Assembly (NCBI GenBank): GCA_030843315.1
Contig: JAUUPT010000045.1
Span: forward strand, 1 to 34,116
DNA from: Bacteroidaceae bacterium
GTDB taxonomy: Bacteria; Bacteroidota; Bacteroidia; Bacteroidales; Bacteroidaceae
DNA length: 34,116 nt
Direction of reading: 5' to 3'
Position numbers and translations under genes: made by a program. Shown here in pieces: positions 15,113 to 24,622 of this stretch. The stretch's first letter is position 1; each line of letters begins with the position of its first letter. The notes under the pieces were generated by a model. It had not been told where the DNA came from. It saw only the letters and a list, made by a program, of their open reading frames with translations, and searched no databases.

Positions 15113-16084
15113 TTAGACGTAAGTTTCGAGCAACTTCACTGCACCGTCGGGTACAATCGTCACTTCCTGGGTAACTGCCGGAAGCAGAATCGTTTCTCCG
15201 GCTTGCAATGGGATTTCATTCTGCTCGTTGTCGATGACACGGCAAGAACCTTCCACACAGATGAAGATGACGAATGAGTCCAGCTCGGAATAATCACAAG
15301 TGATTTCTTCCGTCATGTCGTAAACAGAAGTAGTGAAATAAGGACTTGCCACGATTTCTACCGGCTCATTCGGTACTTGCTCGTATTCAGTACGGAAATC
15401 ATCCTGCACATCAGCAAAGTTCACGGCATCAATAGCCTGGCTGGTATGCAGTTCTCTCGATTTACCATCTTTATCCTTTCGATTGTAGTCGAAAATGCGG
15501 TAGGTAATGTCCGAGGTCTGCTGTATTTCGGCAACAAAAGCACCGGCTCCGATACCATGCACCCGGCCGGCGGGAACATAGAACACATCTCCCGGCTTTA
15601 TGGCACAAGTTTGCAGTACTTCGGCAAATGTACCGTTGTACACTCTCTCTTTGTACTCTTTCGGAGTGATCTGCTCCGAAAAGCCGGAAATAAGTTTAGC
15701 ACCTTGATCAGCGGCAATAACATACCACATTTCATTTTTACCAAAGCTGTTATGGCGTTTCTTGGCCAGCTCGTCGCCCGGGTGCACCTGAATAGATAAA
15801 TCCAACTTTGCATCGATAAACTTTATCAACAACGGAAATTTATTTCCGAAACGGGCATAGTTGACTTCACCTACCAGGTCTTCCTTATACTTTCTGACCA
15901 TTTCCGGTAGTGTCAATCCTTTGTCAGCTCCATTCGCAACAATAGATTCACTGCCTTCTACGGCCGATACTTCCCAACTCTCACCCACATTGGCAAGGGT
16001 ATCATTCAAATGTTTGAATGGAATAATCTTGTCGCCTCCCCAAAGCGTCTGCTTCAAAATAGGCTCAAATTTTAGAGGATACAT
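15113..16084 (-). CDS. manA: Mannose-6-phosphate isomerase, class I
   Basis: The product is 323 residues. It interconverts mannose-6-phosphate and fructose-6-phosphate, feeding mannose into glycolysis or supplying GDP-mannose precursors. Zinc-site motifs are QVHPGDE (99-105) and NEMWYV (Glu118), with PAGRVHGIGAGAFVAEIQQTSDITYRIFDY further on (His176). Length and motifs fit the short class I PMI of Firmicutes and Bacteroidetes. It is monocistronic, convergent with the small cassette and divergent from galM. Confidence 0.95.
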   Translation of the reverse strand: MYPLKFEPILKQTLWGGDKIIPFKHLNDTLANVGESWEVSAVEGSESIVANGADKGLTLPEMVRKYKEDLVGEVNYARFGNKFPLLIKFIDAKLDLSIQVHPGDELAKKRHNSFGKNEMWYVIAADQGAKLISGFSEQITPKEYKERVYNGTFAEVLQTCAIKPGDVFYVPAGRVHGIGAGAFVAEIQQTSDITYRIFDYNRKDKDGKSRELHTSQAIDAVNFADVQDDFRTEYEQVPNEPVEIVASPYFTTSVYDMTEEITCDYSELDSFVIFICVEGSCRVIDNEQNEIPLQAGETILLPAVTQEVTIVPDGAVKLLETYV

Positions 16085-16141
16085 TCGTTGTTTTTAATTA
16101 AAACGTTCAGTTAATGATATGATTTTTTTATATTCTGGGGA

Positions 16142-16149
16142 CAAACATA
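16142..16149 (-). promoter_or_regulatory. Candidate -7 box for manA
   Basis: TATGTTTG on the minus strand matches TAnnTTTG and gives a leader of about 50 nt. No clear -33 box is found. Confidence 0.45.
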
Positions 16150-16225
16150 CAAAAAATATCAATTTGTCTTCCATTTGCTAAACGCTAAACTTTCCTAAAA
16201 TGTTTCCTACATTTCCTTCTAATTA

Positions 16226-16257
16226 CTTGGGAGAACAAAAGAAATTCTCTTTATTTG
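16226..16257 (+). promoter_or_regulatory. Candidate promoter for the galM-permease-galK operon
   Basis: CTTG (16226-16229), 20 bp, then TTTATTTG (16250-16257). This is close to but not a full match to the consensus, because the second base of the -7 box is T instead of A. Transcription would begin near 16264. Confidence 0.35.
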
Positions 16258-16283
16258 CAAGAAATTAATTAATCCATGAAGTT

Positions 16284-17381
16284 ATGATAAACACAACTCC
16301 AACGGAAAGCAATCTGTCCGGTTTGAACAGAAAAGACTTTCAAAAGGACATAAATAACAAGAAGACAGATCTGTTCATCTTGAAGAACGCTCAAGGAATG
16401 GAAGTCGCAGTTACTAATTACGGATGTGCAATCCTCTCCATCATGGTGCCCGACAAGAATGGGAAATACGCCAATGTCGTTTTAGGACACGATAGCATCG
16501 ATAACGTTATCAACAGTCCCGAACCTTTCCTGAATACCACTATCGGACGATATGGCAACCGAATAGCCAAAGGAAAATTCACCTTGTACGGCGAAGAACA
16601 TCAATTAGCAATCAACAATGGTCCCAACGCCTTGCACGGCGGACCGACCGGTTTCCATACACGCGTATGGGACGCAACGCAGCCCGACCCTTCAACCGTC
16701 ATCTTCAACTACACATCGGTTGACGGAGAAGAAGGATTCCCCGGAAATCTGGAAGTGGAAATGACCTACCGCCTGGAAGACGAAGCCAACGCTCTGGTAA
16801 TAGAATACCGGGCTACCACCGATAAGGCAACTGTTGTAAACCTGACCAATCACGGATTTTTCAATCTCGCCGGCATTGCCACCCCTACCCCCACCGTTCT
16901 GAATAACATCGTTACCATCAACGCAGATTTATATGTCCCCATCGACGAAGTGTCCATCCCTACCGGAGAAATCCTGAAAGTAGAAGGTACTCCGATGGAC
17001 TTCCGCACGCCCCACACTATCGGCGAACGGATTGACGACAAGTTCCAGCAACTGGTGAATGGCGCCGGATATGACCATTGCTATGTGCTGAACAAGACCG
17101 AAAACGGAGAGTTGAGCCTCGCTGCCACATGTACAGACCCAGTGAGCGGAAGAACCATGGAAGTGTATACCACAGAGACCGGTGTACAGCTCTATACGGG
17201 CAACTGGTTAGGCGGTTTTGCCGGTGCTCATGGAGCTACTTTCCCTGCCCGCAGTGCCGTATGCTTTGAAGCACAATGCTTCCCCGATACCCCCAACAAG
17301 CCTCATTTCCCATCAGCAGTACTGCTACCGGGCGATGAATACCAGCAAGTAACTGTATACAAGTTCGACGTACAAGAATGA
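16284..17381 (+). CDS. galM: Aldose 1-epimerase (galactose mutarotase)
   Basis: The product is 365 residues with no signal peptide, so cytosolic. It interconverts alpha and beta anomers of galactose so that galactokinase receives the alpha form. Family motifs are present: TTIGRYGNRIAKGKF, GPNALHGGPTGFHTRVWD, LTNHGFFNLAG (His190 as catalytic acid), GYDHCYVLN, and CFEAQCFPDTPN (Glu329 as general base). It heads a three-gene operon with a sugar permease (40 bp downstream) and galK, which fixes the substrate as galactose. Confidence 0.94.
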   Translation: MINTTPTESNLSGLNRKDFQKDINNKKTDLFILKNAQGMEVAVTNYGCAILSIMVPDKNGKYANVVLGHDSIDNVINSPEPFLNTTIGRYGNRIAKGKFTLYGEEHQLAINNGPNALHGGPTGFHTRVWDATQPDPSTVIFNYTSVDGEEGFPGNLEVEMTYRLEDEANALVIEYRATTDKATVVNLTNHGFFNLAGIATPTPTVLNNIVTINADLYVPIDEVSIPTGEILKVEGTPMDFRTPHTIGERIDDKFQQLVNGAGYDHCYVLNKTENGELSLAATCTDPVSGRTMEVYTTETGVQLYTGNWLGGFAGAHGATFPARSAVCFEAQCFPDTPNKPHFPSAVLLPGDEYQQVTVYKFDVQE

Positions 17382-17421
17382 AAATAACTAACCCATTTAT
17401 AAACTAATAATTTTTTAAACC

Positions 17422-18699
17422 ATGACACACCAAAAACAGAATGGTAATATCATCGCGATTATCACCATGTTCTTTCTTTTTGCGATGATTTCTTTTGTAA
17501 CCAATATGGCAGCCCCCTTCGGAAATATCTGGGGAAACACTTACAGCTGGGCAGGCATGATGGGAAATATGATGAACTTTGCAGCATACCTGTTCATGGG
17601 TATCCCCGCAGGCAAAATGCTGGTGAAGTTAGGATATAAGAGAACGGCACTGATTGCCCTGGGAGTGGGCATCATAGGTTTGGTAATCCAATACCTTTCC
17701 AGTATCTTCGGTGCAGAGACTTCCGTATTTACCTACGGTGGCCAAAGTGTAATGCTGAACCTGATTATTTACCTGTTGGGTGCATTTGTCTGCGGTTTCT
17801 GCGTATGTATGCTGAACACAGTGGTGAACCCGATGCTGAACACCCTGGGTGGTGGCGGCAACAAGGGTAACCAGCTCATTCAGATTGGTGGTTCGCTGAA
17901 CTCCTTGTCCGGCACACTGACTCCGTTGCTCGTAGGTGTACTGATTGGCCAAGTAACGAAGAACACCAGTATGACCGACGTTGCCCCGTTGCTGTTCATC
18001 GGTATCGGTGTATTCGTATTGTCGTTCTTCATCATCATGTTCGTTAGCATTCCCGAACCGAAATCAGTGGGCAAGAGCGAGAAGTTCGAACGCAGCCCAT
18101 TGGCATTCCGCCACTGCTTACTGGGTATCATCGCCATCTTCTTCTATGTAGGTATCGAAATCGGTATTCCGGCACAGTTGAATTTCTACATTACCGGTCT
18201 GGGCTTTGAAGGCTCTGCCGCTGTGGGTGGTACGTTGGCCGCCGCTTACTGGTTCCTGATGCTGATTGGCCGTGCTTCCAGTAGCGTCATCAGCGGCAAG
18301 GTATCCACAGCTATGCAGCTCCGGGTAGTATCTGTCTTCGCCATCGCCATGCTGGCCATTGCCATCTTCATGCCGGATAGCCTGGTAGTGAACTTCCAAG
18401 GCAACAGCATTCCTGCCAAGTGCTTCCTCATTGCCGCCTGCGGTCTTTCCACTTCTGTAATGTGGGGCGGTATCTTCAACCTGGCCGTAGAGGGATTGGG
18501 CAAATATACCGAAGTTGCTTCCGGACTCTTTATGATGATGGTAGTAGGTGGTGGTATCATGCCACTCATCCAGGACTTCATTGCCAAGGCCACCAGCCCC
18601 ATCGCGAGCTACTGGCTGGTTATTGCCATGCTGGCCTACATTTTGTATTACAGCATCATCGGCTGCAAGAACGTAAACAAGGATATTAAAATTGATTAA
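17422..18699 (+). CDS. MFS sugar permease, FucP/GluP-like (galactose/glucose)
   Basis: This 425-residue inner-membrane protein has about twelve hydrophobic helices. Its loops fit the FHS/fucose-permease branch of the MFS: the helix 2-3 loop (GIPAGKMLVKLGYKRT), a conserved NTVVNPMLNTLGGGG segment in the first half, and a cytosolic central loop with IPEPKSVGKSEKFE. Flanked by galM and galK with short spacers (40 and 28 bp), it most likely imports galactose and possibly glucose. Substrate is inferred from context, not from residues. Confidence 0.88.
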   Translation: MTHQKQNGNIIAIITMFFLFAMISFVTNMAAPFGNIWGNTYSWAGMMGNMMNFAAYLFMGIPAGKMLVKLGYKRTALIALGVGIIGLVIQYLSSIFGAETSVFTYGGQSVMLNLIIYLLGAFVCGFCVCMLNTVVNPMLNTLGGGGNKGNQLIQIGGSLNSLSGTLTPLLVGVLIGQVTKNTSMTDVAPLLFIGIGVFVLSFFIIMFVSIPEPKSVGKSEKFERSPLAFRHCLLGIIAIFFYVGIEIGIPAQLNFYITGLGFEGSAAVGGTLAAAYWFLMLIGRASSSVISGKVSTAMQLRVVSVFAIAMLAIAIFMPDSLVVNFQGNSIPAKCFLIAACGLSTSVMWGGIFNLAVEGLGKYTEVASGLFMMMVVGGGIMPLIQDFIAKATSPIASYWLVIAMLAYILYYSIIGCKNVNKDIKID

Positions 18700-18727
18700 T
18701 ATTTTTCTCACTTAAAACATAAAGAAC

Positions 18728-19882
18728 ATGGATATAGAATACGTAAGAAACCGTTTCATCAAGCATTTTGACGGAACTACAGGAGCTGTATACGCTTCCC
18801 CGGGACGCATCAACCTTATCGGCGAACACACCGACTACAATGGTGGTTTTGTATTTCCCGGAGCGATTGACAAAGGAATGGTTGCTGAAATTAAACCTAA
18901 CGGAACAGACATCGTAAGGGCTTATTCCATCGACCTGAAAGACTTTGTAGAATTCGGTTTAAATGAAGAAGATGCTCCCCGCGCCAGTTGGGCAAGATAT
19001 ATCTTCGGCGTATGCCGTGAAATGATGAAACGCGGTGTAGATGTAAAAGGCTTCAATACGGCTTTCTCGGGCGACGTGCCTCTGGGCGCCGGAATGTCTT
19101 CTTCGGCTGCACTGGAAAGTACTTATGCGTATGCTTTGAATGATTTATTCGGAGACAACAAGATTGATAAGTTCGAATTGGCAAAGGTAGGACAGGCAAC
19201 CGAACATAACTACTGCGGTGTTAATTGCGGTATTATGGACCAGTTTGCTTCCGTATTCGGCAAGCAAGGCAGCCTCATCCGTTTGGATTGCCGCTCGCTG
19301 GAATACCAATACTTCCCATTCGACCCGAAAGGCTATCGTCTGGTACTTGTAGATTCAGTAGTTAAGCACGAGTTGGCATCATCGGCCTACAACAAGCGCC
19401 GCCAAAGCTGCGAGGCTGCGGTTGCTGCTGTCCAGAAGAAACATCCTCATGTAGAATTCTTGCGTGACTGTACTATGGCAATGCTGGAAGAAGCTAAGGC
19501 TGACATCAGCGCAGAAGACTATATGCGTGCAGAATATGTGATTGAAGAAATCCAGCGCGTACTCGATGTATGCGATGCTTTGGAAAGAGGCGATTACGAA
19601 ACTGTAGGTCTGAAGATGTATGAAACGCATCACGGAATGAGCAAGTTGTATGAAGTGAGCTGCGAAGAGCTCGACTTCCTGAACGATCTTGCTTTCGACT
19701 GTGGTGTTACCGGTTCACGCGTCATGGGTGGCGGCTTCGGCGGATGTACTATCAACCTGGTAAAAGATGAATTGTACCATACCTTTACCGAAAAGGCCAA
19801 AGAAGAATTCAAGAACAAATTCGGAAGAAGCCCGAAGATCTACGATGTAGTCATCAGCGATGGTGCACGCAGACTGGAATAA
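18728..19882 (+). CDS. galK: Galactokinase
   Basis: The product is 384 residues, the normal length for GalK. It phosphorylates alpha-D-galactose to galactose-1-phosphate. The galactokinase signature GRINLIGEHTDYNGG is at residues 26-40, the GHMP ATP-binding motif VPLGAGMSSSAALE at about 117-130, and the catalytic Asp171 in NCGIMDQFASVFG. The third GHMP motif GGGFGGCTINLV is near the C-terminus. It closes the operon and is followed at once by a strong terminator. No galT or galE is in the window, so the rest of the Leloir pathway must be elsewhere. Confidence 0.97.
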   Translation: MDIEYVRNRFIKHFDGTTGAVYASPGRINLIGEHTDYNGGFVFPGAIDKGMVAEIKPNGTDIVRAYSIDLKDFVEFGLNEEDAPRASWARYIFGVCREMMKRGVDVKGFNTAFSGDVPLGAGMSSSAALESTYAYALNDLFGDNKIDKFELAKVGQATEHNYCGVNCGIMDQFASVFGKQGSLIRLDCRSLEYQYFPFDPKGYRLVLVDSVVKHELASSAYNKRRQSCEAAVAAVQKKHPHVEFLRDCTMAMLEEAKADISAEDYMRAEYVIEEIQRVLDVCDALERGDYETVGLKMYETHHGMSKLYEVSCEELDFLNDLAFDCGVTGSRVMGGGFGGCTINLVKDELYHTFTEKAKEEFKNKFGRSPKIYDVVISDGARRLE

Positions 19883-19902
19883 AGAAATCTCTTATTATAA
19901 TG

Positions 19903-19938
19903 AAAAGGCGCTCCCGGGAAATCCGGAAGCGCCTTTTT
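19903..19938. terminator. Bidirectional terminator between galK and the arabinosidase genes
   Basis: The stem AAAAGGCGCT/AGCGCCTTTT is extended by an inner CCGG/CCGG pairing, with T5 on the plus side and an A-run on the other. It lies between convergent galK and the exo-type GH43 gene. Confidence 0.92.
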
Positions 19939-19980
19939 CAACTTAACTAACTAACAAAAACTCTAACCCAATTATTTAAT

Positions 19981-20955
19981 CTACCATATCCCTTCTGTCG
20001 TCATTTGAACTCTCTTCATCGTTCCATCCTGATTATAGAACAAACGGTCTATACAGACAGAACGGCGGAAGCTGCCGCCAGCGGGATTAATCCCACCATT
20101 ATGATATACGAAATACCAATCCCCTTTGAATTCGATAATAGCCTGGTGGTTGGTATTGGAGTTACCGGCCAGTTCATTCAATACGCCTTTATATTCCCAA
20201 GGCCCTGCGGCACTACGGCTCATAGCATAACATATCTTTTCGGGAAACTCCGAAGCATAAGATAAATAATACCAGTCGCCACGCTTATGCAACCAGGGAG
20301 CCTCGGTAAAACGGGGCAAATCTACCGGAACAATCGGTCCGTCCAGCTCTATCATATTCTTTTTCAGTTTGGCATAATAGCATTGGCTGTTTCCCCAATA
20401 CAAGTAGGCTTGTCCGTCGTCATCGATAAACACGGTAGGATCGATATCATCCCAATAGCTTTTGCTACGCTCGGTCGTCATATCATTAGTAATCAGTGCA
20501 GAGCCTCTGGCATCCTTAAAGGGTCCGACGGGAGAATCGGACACGGCTACTCCTATTGATTTTCCCGGAATAGTGCTGTGCTCCACCGTTACATACCAGT
20601 AGAACTTGCCATCACGTTCAATCACTTGGCTCGCCCATGCTTCTCCTTTCGCCCACAAAAAATCCTTTGCTTTCAAAGGAACAGGATGCTCTGTCCAGGT
20701 TTTCAGGTCGGAAGAGGAGAATACACACCATTCATTCAGCAAATAATGTTCTGCCGGAGGTGGGCATTCATCATGTCCGGCATAGATGTACACTTTTCCA
20801 TCATAAACCATTGCACCCGGATCAGCCGTATATTTATACTTGATAACCGGATTCCCGTCGGCAACAAAAGTAGTATCCTTTTGTGCCGACAGTCCCATGT
20901 AGGGGACTGCCAGCATAAAAGTCATCATCATAAAAACAGTCTTATACACCTTCAT
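19981..20955 (-). CDS. GH43-family glycoside hydrolase, probable exo-acting arabinofuranosidase
   Basis: The product is 324 residues with a type I signal peptide ending near LSAQ, so periplasmic. The five-bladed GH43 propeller is shown by the catalytic triad: Asp45 in YTADPGAMV (base), Asp172 in DDIDPTVFIDDDG (pKa modulator) and Glu218 in RFTEAPWLHKRG (acid). WDDIDP and the YYLSYA strand fit. It is the last of three minus-strand hydrolase genes and starts 4 bp after the GH51 stop, so it is cotranscribed. With a GH51 and an endo-arabinanase beside it, removal of arabinose side chains or ends is likely. Beta-xylosidase or galactosidase activity cannot be excluded for GH43. Confidence 0.88.
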   Translation of the reverse strand: MKVYKTVFMMMTFMLAVPYMGLSAQKDTTFVADGNPVIKYKYTADPGAMVYDGKVYIYAGHDECPPPAEHYLLNEWCVFSSSDLKTWTEHPVPLKAKDFLWAKGEAWASQVIERDGKFYWYVTVEHSTIPGKSIGVAVSDSPVGPFKDARGSALITNDMTTERSKSYWDDIDPTVFIDDDGQAYLYWGNSQCYYAKLKKNMIELDGPIVPVDLPRFTEAPWLHKRGDWYYLSYASEFPEKICYAMSRSAAGPWEYKGVLNELAGNSNTNHQAIIEFKGDWYFVYHNGGINPAGGSFRRSVCIDRLFYNQDGTMKRVQMTTEGIW

Positions 20956-20959
20956 TGCC

Positions 20960-22939
20960 TTATTTCTTTAGGATATAAACAGCGAATGTATTCGGCTCTA
21001 TTTCAACGTCCAAGGCTTGTCCGTCCACAGCCAGCGATGTTTCTTGCGGAGTAATGGCAGAAGGATTTTCAAGCGTATTGTCCTTGTCCGGATCCATGGA
21101 GCTGAGCTTGATGCAACGGGCAGCAGAGAAGGTTTCTTTCTTCTTCATTCCGTCGAACTTCAAAGACAGCGGCTGGGGCTTGTCGGAAGTATTGGCAACC
21201 TTTACTATGATTTCATTCGCATCTTTATCTAGTACGGCACTAGCAAACAACCCATTTTGCCCTTCGGCACCGGTAACCGGCTTTTTATTCATCGTCAAAG
21301 GAAGTACATGGGTACCCTTATACATGCCATAAAGTTGTTGCACATAATAGCTCACCGTACGTACGGAGTTCATGTTATCGAACCAAATCATGTCCGGACG
21401 CCACTGCCATCCTTCTACATGGGCAAACAGCGGAGCATAGGTAGCCATGTGTACAATATCGGCATTCCGTTCCAGTCCGGTCATAAATGCAGCCTCCAGC
21501 AATGATGCATGGAAGTGATTCCACTTCTTGCCTTTGCCGTGGCAGGCATATTCTCCGGCGAATACTTTCGGTCCCTTGCGGTCATAGTTATCATAACGTG
21601 CTCCTTGGCTGAGGAACCATGTTTCGGGACGATAGAAATGTTCGTCTACCAAATCGGCTTTCAAACGTTTCATTTCCGGCCACAGATAATCAAACTGTTC
21701 TCCTTCGGAATCGGGACCGGAGCTGCCTACAATCTTTATTTCGGGATATGCTTTACGGATAGCGTTGACAAACGGTTCCAAGTGTTCGGGATATTCCTTG
21801 CCCCATTGCTCATTACCAATGCCGATAAATTTCAGATTGAACGGCGCCGGATGTCCCATATCGGCACGCAGCTTTCCCCACTTTGTATCGACATTGCCAT
21901 TGGCAAACTCTATCAAGTCGAGTGCATCCTGAATATAAGAATCCAGATCGCAAACAGCTACATGGGCATCTGCATTCGTATTCTGGAATTGGCAAGCCAG
22001 GCCGCAACTCAATACCGGCAGAGGCTCTGCACCAATTTCTTCGGAGAGCTGGAAGAATTCATAAAATCCAAGACCGTAGCTCTGGTAATAGTCGGGGAAG
22101 AAACGGTGCGGGAAAGTATATTGCCAACGGTTTTCATTCAGCGGGCGGTTCTCTACCGGTCCTACCGAATTCTTCCAATCATAACGGGTAGCCAAGTCGG
22201 TACCTTCTACAATACATCCGCCGGGGAAACGGAAGATGCCCGGCTTTATATCAGCTAAAGCCTGTGCCAAATCCTTGCGAAGACCGTTTTCATGTCCTTT
22301 CCAGGTGTCGACGGGAAAGAGAGAAACATGTTCCAGATCGACTGTCTGAGGAGAAGCCAGGAAAATACGAAGTACAGCTTTCGGTTCTGTCATTCCGGGC
22401 TTTAAAATCACCTGATACTTTTTCCACTCTTTCGAATCAATCGTCAAGTTCTGAGTGGCAAAGGCTTGCTGCTCGCCCATAGACTTAGTATCTACCAACT
22501 CCACACGGATTTTACCGGCAGCTCCGCCCTCCGGGATACGTGCCCATACGGAAAAACGGTACTCAGCATCTTTCTTCACACCGATACCGAAGAAACCTTC
22601 ATTATCCAGTCCGGTTTGCTTATGCGGATGGCCGGCATTGGATAAACGTACATAATGAGGATTCTTATCGAAAGGGCCGTCATCCATCACAGTAACTTTA
22701 CCGAATGCCTTCCAGCCCATCAAGTGCTGCGGGAACTCAAAAGAGCGGTTCTTCACCAATTCGGCATACAAGCCGCCATCGGCTGCATAGTTGATATCTT
22801 CAAAGAAAAGCCCGTACATGGTGGGCTGTATCTCTGCTCCCTGTTTCTTGGTTTGTACCACCAATTCGTTAGTCTGCGCTTGGAGCGTCATACCCGTAGC
22901 CAGGGCTAACGCTGCTAATAATCCAGTGTATTTTCTCAT
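20960..22939 (-). CDS. GH51 alpha-L-arabinofuranosidase
   Basis: The product is 659 residues with a signal peptide (LLAALALATGMTLQAQ). An N-terminal MYGLFFEDINYAADGGLYAELV motif is typical of GH51. A CBM-like beta-sandwich (about 75-210) follows, then the TIM barrel with the acid/base Glu377 in GIGNEQWG and the nucleophile Glu463 in VFAGEYACH. A C-terminal beta-domain ends the protein. It is a retaining enzyme that releases terminal L-arabinofuranose from arabinan or arabino-oligosaccharides. Lying between two GH43 genes in one operon, it should act in the periplasm on imported oligosaccharides. Confidence 0.95.
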   Translation of the reverse strand: MRKYTGLLAALALATGMTLQAQTNELVVQTKKQGAEIQPTMYGLFFEDINYAADGGLYAELVKNRSFEFPQHLMGWKAFGKVTVMDDGPFDKNPHYVRLSNAGHPHKQTGLDNEGFFGIGVKKDAEYRFSVWARIPEGGAAGKIRVELVDTKSMGEQQAFATQNLTIDSKEWKKYQVILKPGMTEPKAVLRIFLASPQTVDLEHVSLFPVDTWKGHENGLRKDLAQALADIKPGIFRFPGGCIVEGTDLATRYDWKNSVGPVENRPLNENRWQYTFPHRFFPDYYQSYGLGFYEFFQLSEEIGAEPLPVLSCGLACQFQNTNADAHVAVCDLDSYIQDALDLIEFANGNVDTKWGKLRADMGHPAPFNLKFIGIGNEQWGKEYPEHLEPFVNAIRKAYPEIKIVGSSGPDSEGEQFDYLWPEMKRLKADLVDEHFYRPETWFLSQGARYDNYDRKGPKVFAGEYACHGKGKKWNHFHASLLEAAFMTGLERNADIVHMATYAPLFAHVEGWQWRPDMIWFDNMNSVRTVSYYVQQLYGMYKGTHVLPLTMNKKPVTGAEGQNGLFASAVLDKDANEIIVKVANTSDKPQPLSLKFDGMKKKETFSAARCIKLSSMDPDKDNTLENPSAITPQETSLAVDGQALDVEIEPNTFAVYILKK

Positions 22940-22962
22940 GGTTCTAATTTATATTTATATGA

Positions 22963-24450
22963 TTACTTAATTCTCTTTCCCCATACAGACCTGCCACGGG
23001 CATCCAATCCGGTAAAAAGGACAGTTTCCGTTTCATTTTCCCAATCATGCCCGGCAAAGACAACCAAATTCTTCACGGTGTCTCCTTCGAGGACCAACTC
23101 CAAGGACTGTTTTGCTTCCGCAAACTCCCAATGTCCTTCACCATTTCCTAATGAACCGCCTTTTTGTAAATTCAGAGGCTGGGATTGATTCCACTCTTCC
23201 GAGAGCAGTTCACCTTCACCCCACATGATTTGCCCGGCTTCCAACCGCCGCTCGTACAAAGGTTCCTGTACCCGAATAGTCTCCCATTCTCCTACCATAT
23301 CCGCCGTAGTGAATTTCCTGGGTTGGCTACCGGCATAACGTTCGGGCGATACGACCGGCCAACCGTCTTCCGTAAAAAATACCTGACGCACATGGAGATC
23401 CATCAGCTGGTTATTGGGCGAAAGGCGTCCTTGATGGACCATAAAATATTGTCCGTCATCCGAAGTAAAGACTCCGCAGTGTCCCGTACCTGCCCAACCG
23501 GGATGATTCTCAAAACGATAAGGAGCGGTAAGGATAGGAAAATTATTCGTAGTATCTTTCAGTTCCTTGCCGAAGAAGTCGGTAAACGGACCTTCTGCCT
23601 TGTCCGACCTGCCGACGCGTACATTGTAGGTTGTCATCAACGGGTCATAAGAAGCAAACAGGTAATATTGATTCAATTGGGGATTGTACACAATCTCAGG
23701 TGCTTCCAGATTATCTTTCTGATAATTGGCACGGCGAGCTACCAAATGCCCTTTATCACCTTCCGTCTGGGGAAGTCCGGTAGCAGGATTCAGTTCCACG
23801 CAATACAGACCGCCGAAGAATGAACCGTAGTGCATCCACCACTTCCCATCCACAGGGCTGACAATAACAGTAGGGTCAATAGCATTCATAGGAGTAGTAT
23901 CGTCCGTCTTGACCACACACCCGACTTGCGTCCAGGGACCTTCGGGAGAATCCGACTCGGCAAGTCCTATATATGAAGTTTTCCGCCCGAAAGCCGAAAC
24001 ACAAAAATATAGTCTGTATTTAGTCCCGAAAGGAATAATATAAGGAGCCCAAATATTGGTTGCTCCATGTCCCTCGGCATGTTCCCTTACCCATTGAACG
24101 GCTTCCTGTGGTATCTCAGGGAATGCCCAACCAAGAAACTCCCAATGAACGAGGTCTTTGGAACGACGCACTTGTATATAACCCAACGGCACTCCTTCTT
24201 CTTCCGCCTCTTTGCGATTCTCTTTATAGATAGCATCCGTAGAATACATATAATAATAGTCGCCCAGCTTGCAGCATGACGGGTCGTGCACATTATAAGT
24301 GCCCCACGACTGATAGTCTTTCATGGAAGATAAGCCGGTATAATCATCCTGCCAGGGATTGGGCGATGCAACCGGAGTAAACGCAGATGGAGTGCAGCAG
24401 GCAAATAAACCGCCTGCCAGTAGAACAGCAATGTATAACAGTCTCTTCAT
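22963..24450 (-). CDS. GH43 endo-1,5-alpha-L-arabinanase lipoprotein
   Basis: The product is 495 residues from ATG 24450. The frame runs upstream to 24663, across the promoter and the divergent gene, so that extension is not coding. The signal ends in LFAC with Cys18 as lipidation site, which suggests outer-membrane anchoring. GH43 catalytic residues are Asp56 (VHDPS), Asp192 (NAIDPTVIV) and Glu249 (NLEAPEIV). The extra C-terminal domain (about 390-495, VGEWETIRVQEPLYERRLEAG) is the beta-barrel seen in Bacteroides endo-arabinanases. It should cut arabinan outside the cell to oligosaccharides for SusC/SusD. First gene of the three-enzyme operon. Confidence 0.92.
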   Translation of the reverse strand: MKRLLYIAVLLAGGLFACCTPSAFTPVASPNPWQDDYTGLSSMKDYQSWGTYNVHDPSCCKLGDYYYMYSTDAIYKENRKEAEEEGVPLGYIQVRRSKDLVHWEFLGWAFPEIPQEAVQWVREHAEGHGATNIWAPYIIPFGTKYRLYFCVSAFGRKTSYIGLAESDSPEGPWTQVGCVVKTDDTTPMNAIDPTVIVSPVDGKWWMHYGSFFGGLYCVELNPATGLPQTEGDKGHLVARRANYQKDNLEAPEIVYNPQLNQYYLFASYDPLMTTYNVRVGRSDKAEGPFTDFFGKELKDTTNNFPILTAPYRFENHPGWAGTGHCGVFTSDDGQYFMVHQGRLSPNNQLMDLHVRQVFFTEDGWPVVSPERYAGSQPRKFTTADMVGEWETIRVQEPLYERRLEAGQIMWGEGELLSEEWNQSQPLNLQKGGSLGNGEGHWEFAEAKQSLELVLEGDTVKNLVVFAGHDWENETETVLFTGLDARGRSVWGKRIK

Positions 24451-24477
24451 AATATCAGTGAATATCAAATAATGCCA

Positions 24478-24485
24478 CAAAAATA
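24478..24485 (-). promoter_or_regulatory. -7 box of the arabinan-hydrolase operon
   Basis: TATTTTTG on the minus strand matches TAnnTTTG, with a leader of about 20-25 nt. No TTTG -33 box is present; the position is taken by the TCCACC operator half-sites, as expected for an activator-dependent promoter. Confidence 0.65.
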
Positions 24486-24506
24486 CGCCAAGTCTAAGTA
24501 TCGAAA

Positions 24507-24535
24507 GGTGGATAAATGGACTTTTAAGGTGGACA
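24507..24535 (-). promoter_or_regulatory. Predicted HTCS operator upstream of the hydrolase operon
   Basis: Read on the minus strand, two TCCACC half-sites lie in direct orientation 21 bp apart (24533-24528 and 24512-24507). The near one ends 21 bp before the -7 box. The same arrangement recurs upstream of the SusC gene. Confidence 0.65.
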
Positions 24536-24593
24536 ATTAGCCAATCGGCAGAAAAAGCCCACGGAATCCGATTTACAATTACAAGTAATCTAT

Positions 24594-24601
24594 TAACTTT
24601 G
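24594..24601 (+). promoter_or_regulatory. -7 box for the HTCS gene
   Basis: TAACTTTG fits TAnnTTTG, with TTTA about 18 bp upstream in the -33 position. The start point would be near 24608, giving a very short leader before ATG 24623. Confidence 0.5.
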
Positions 24602-24622
24602 CTTTCACTAATACGGAATGAT

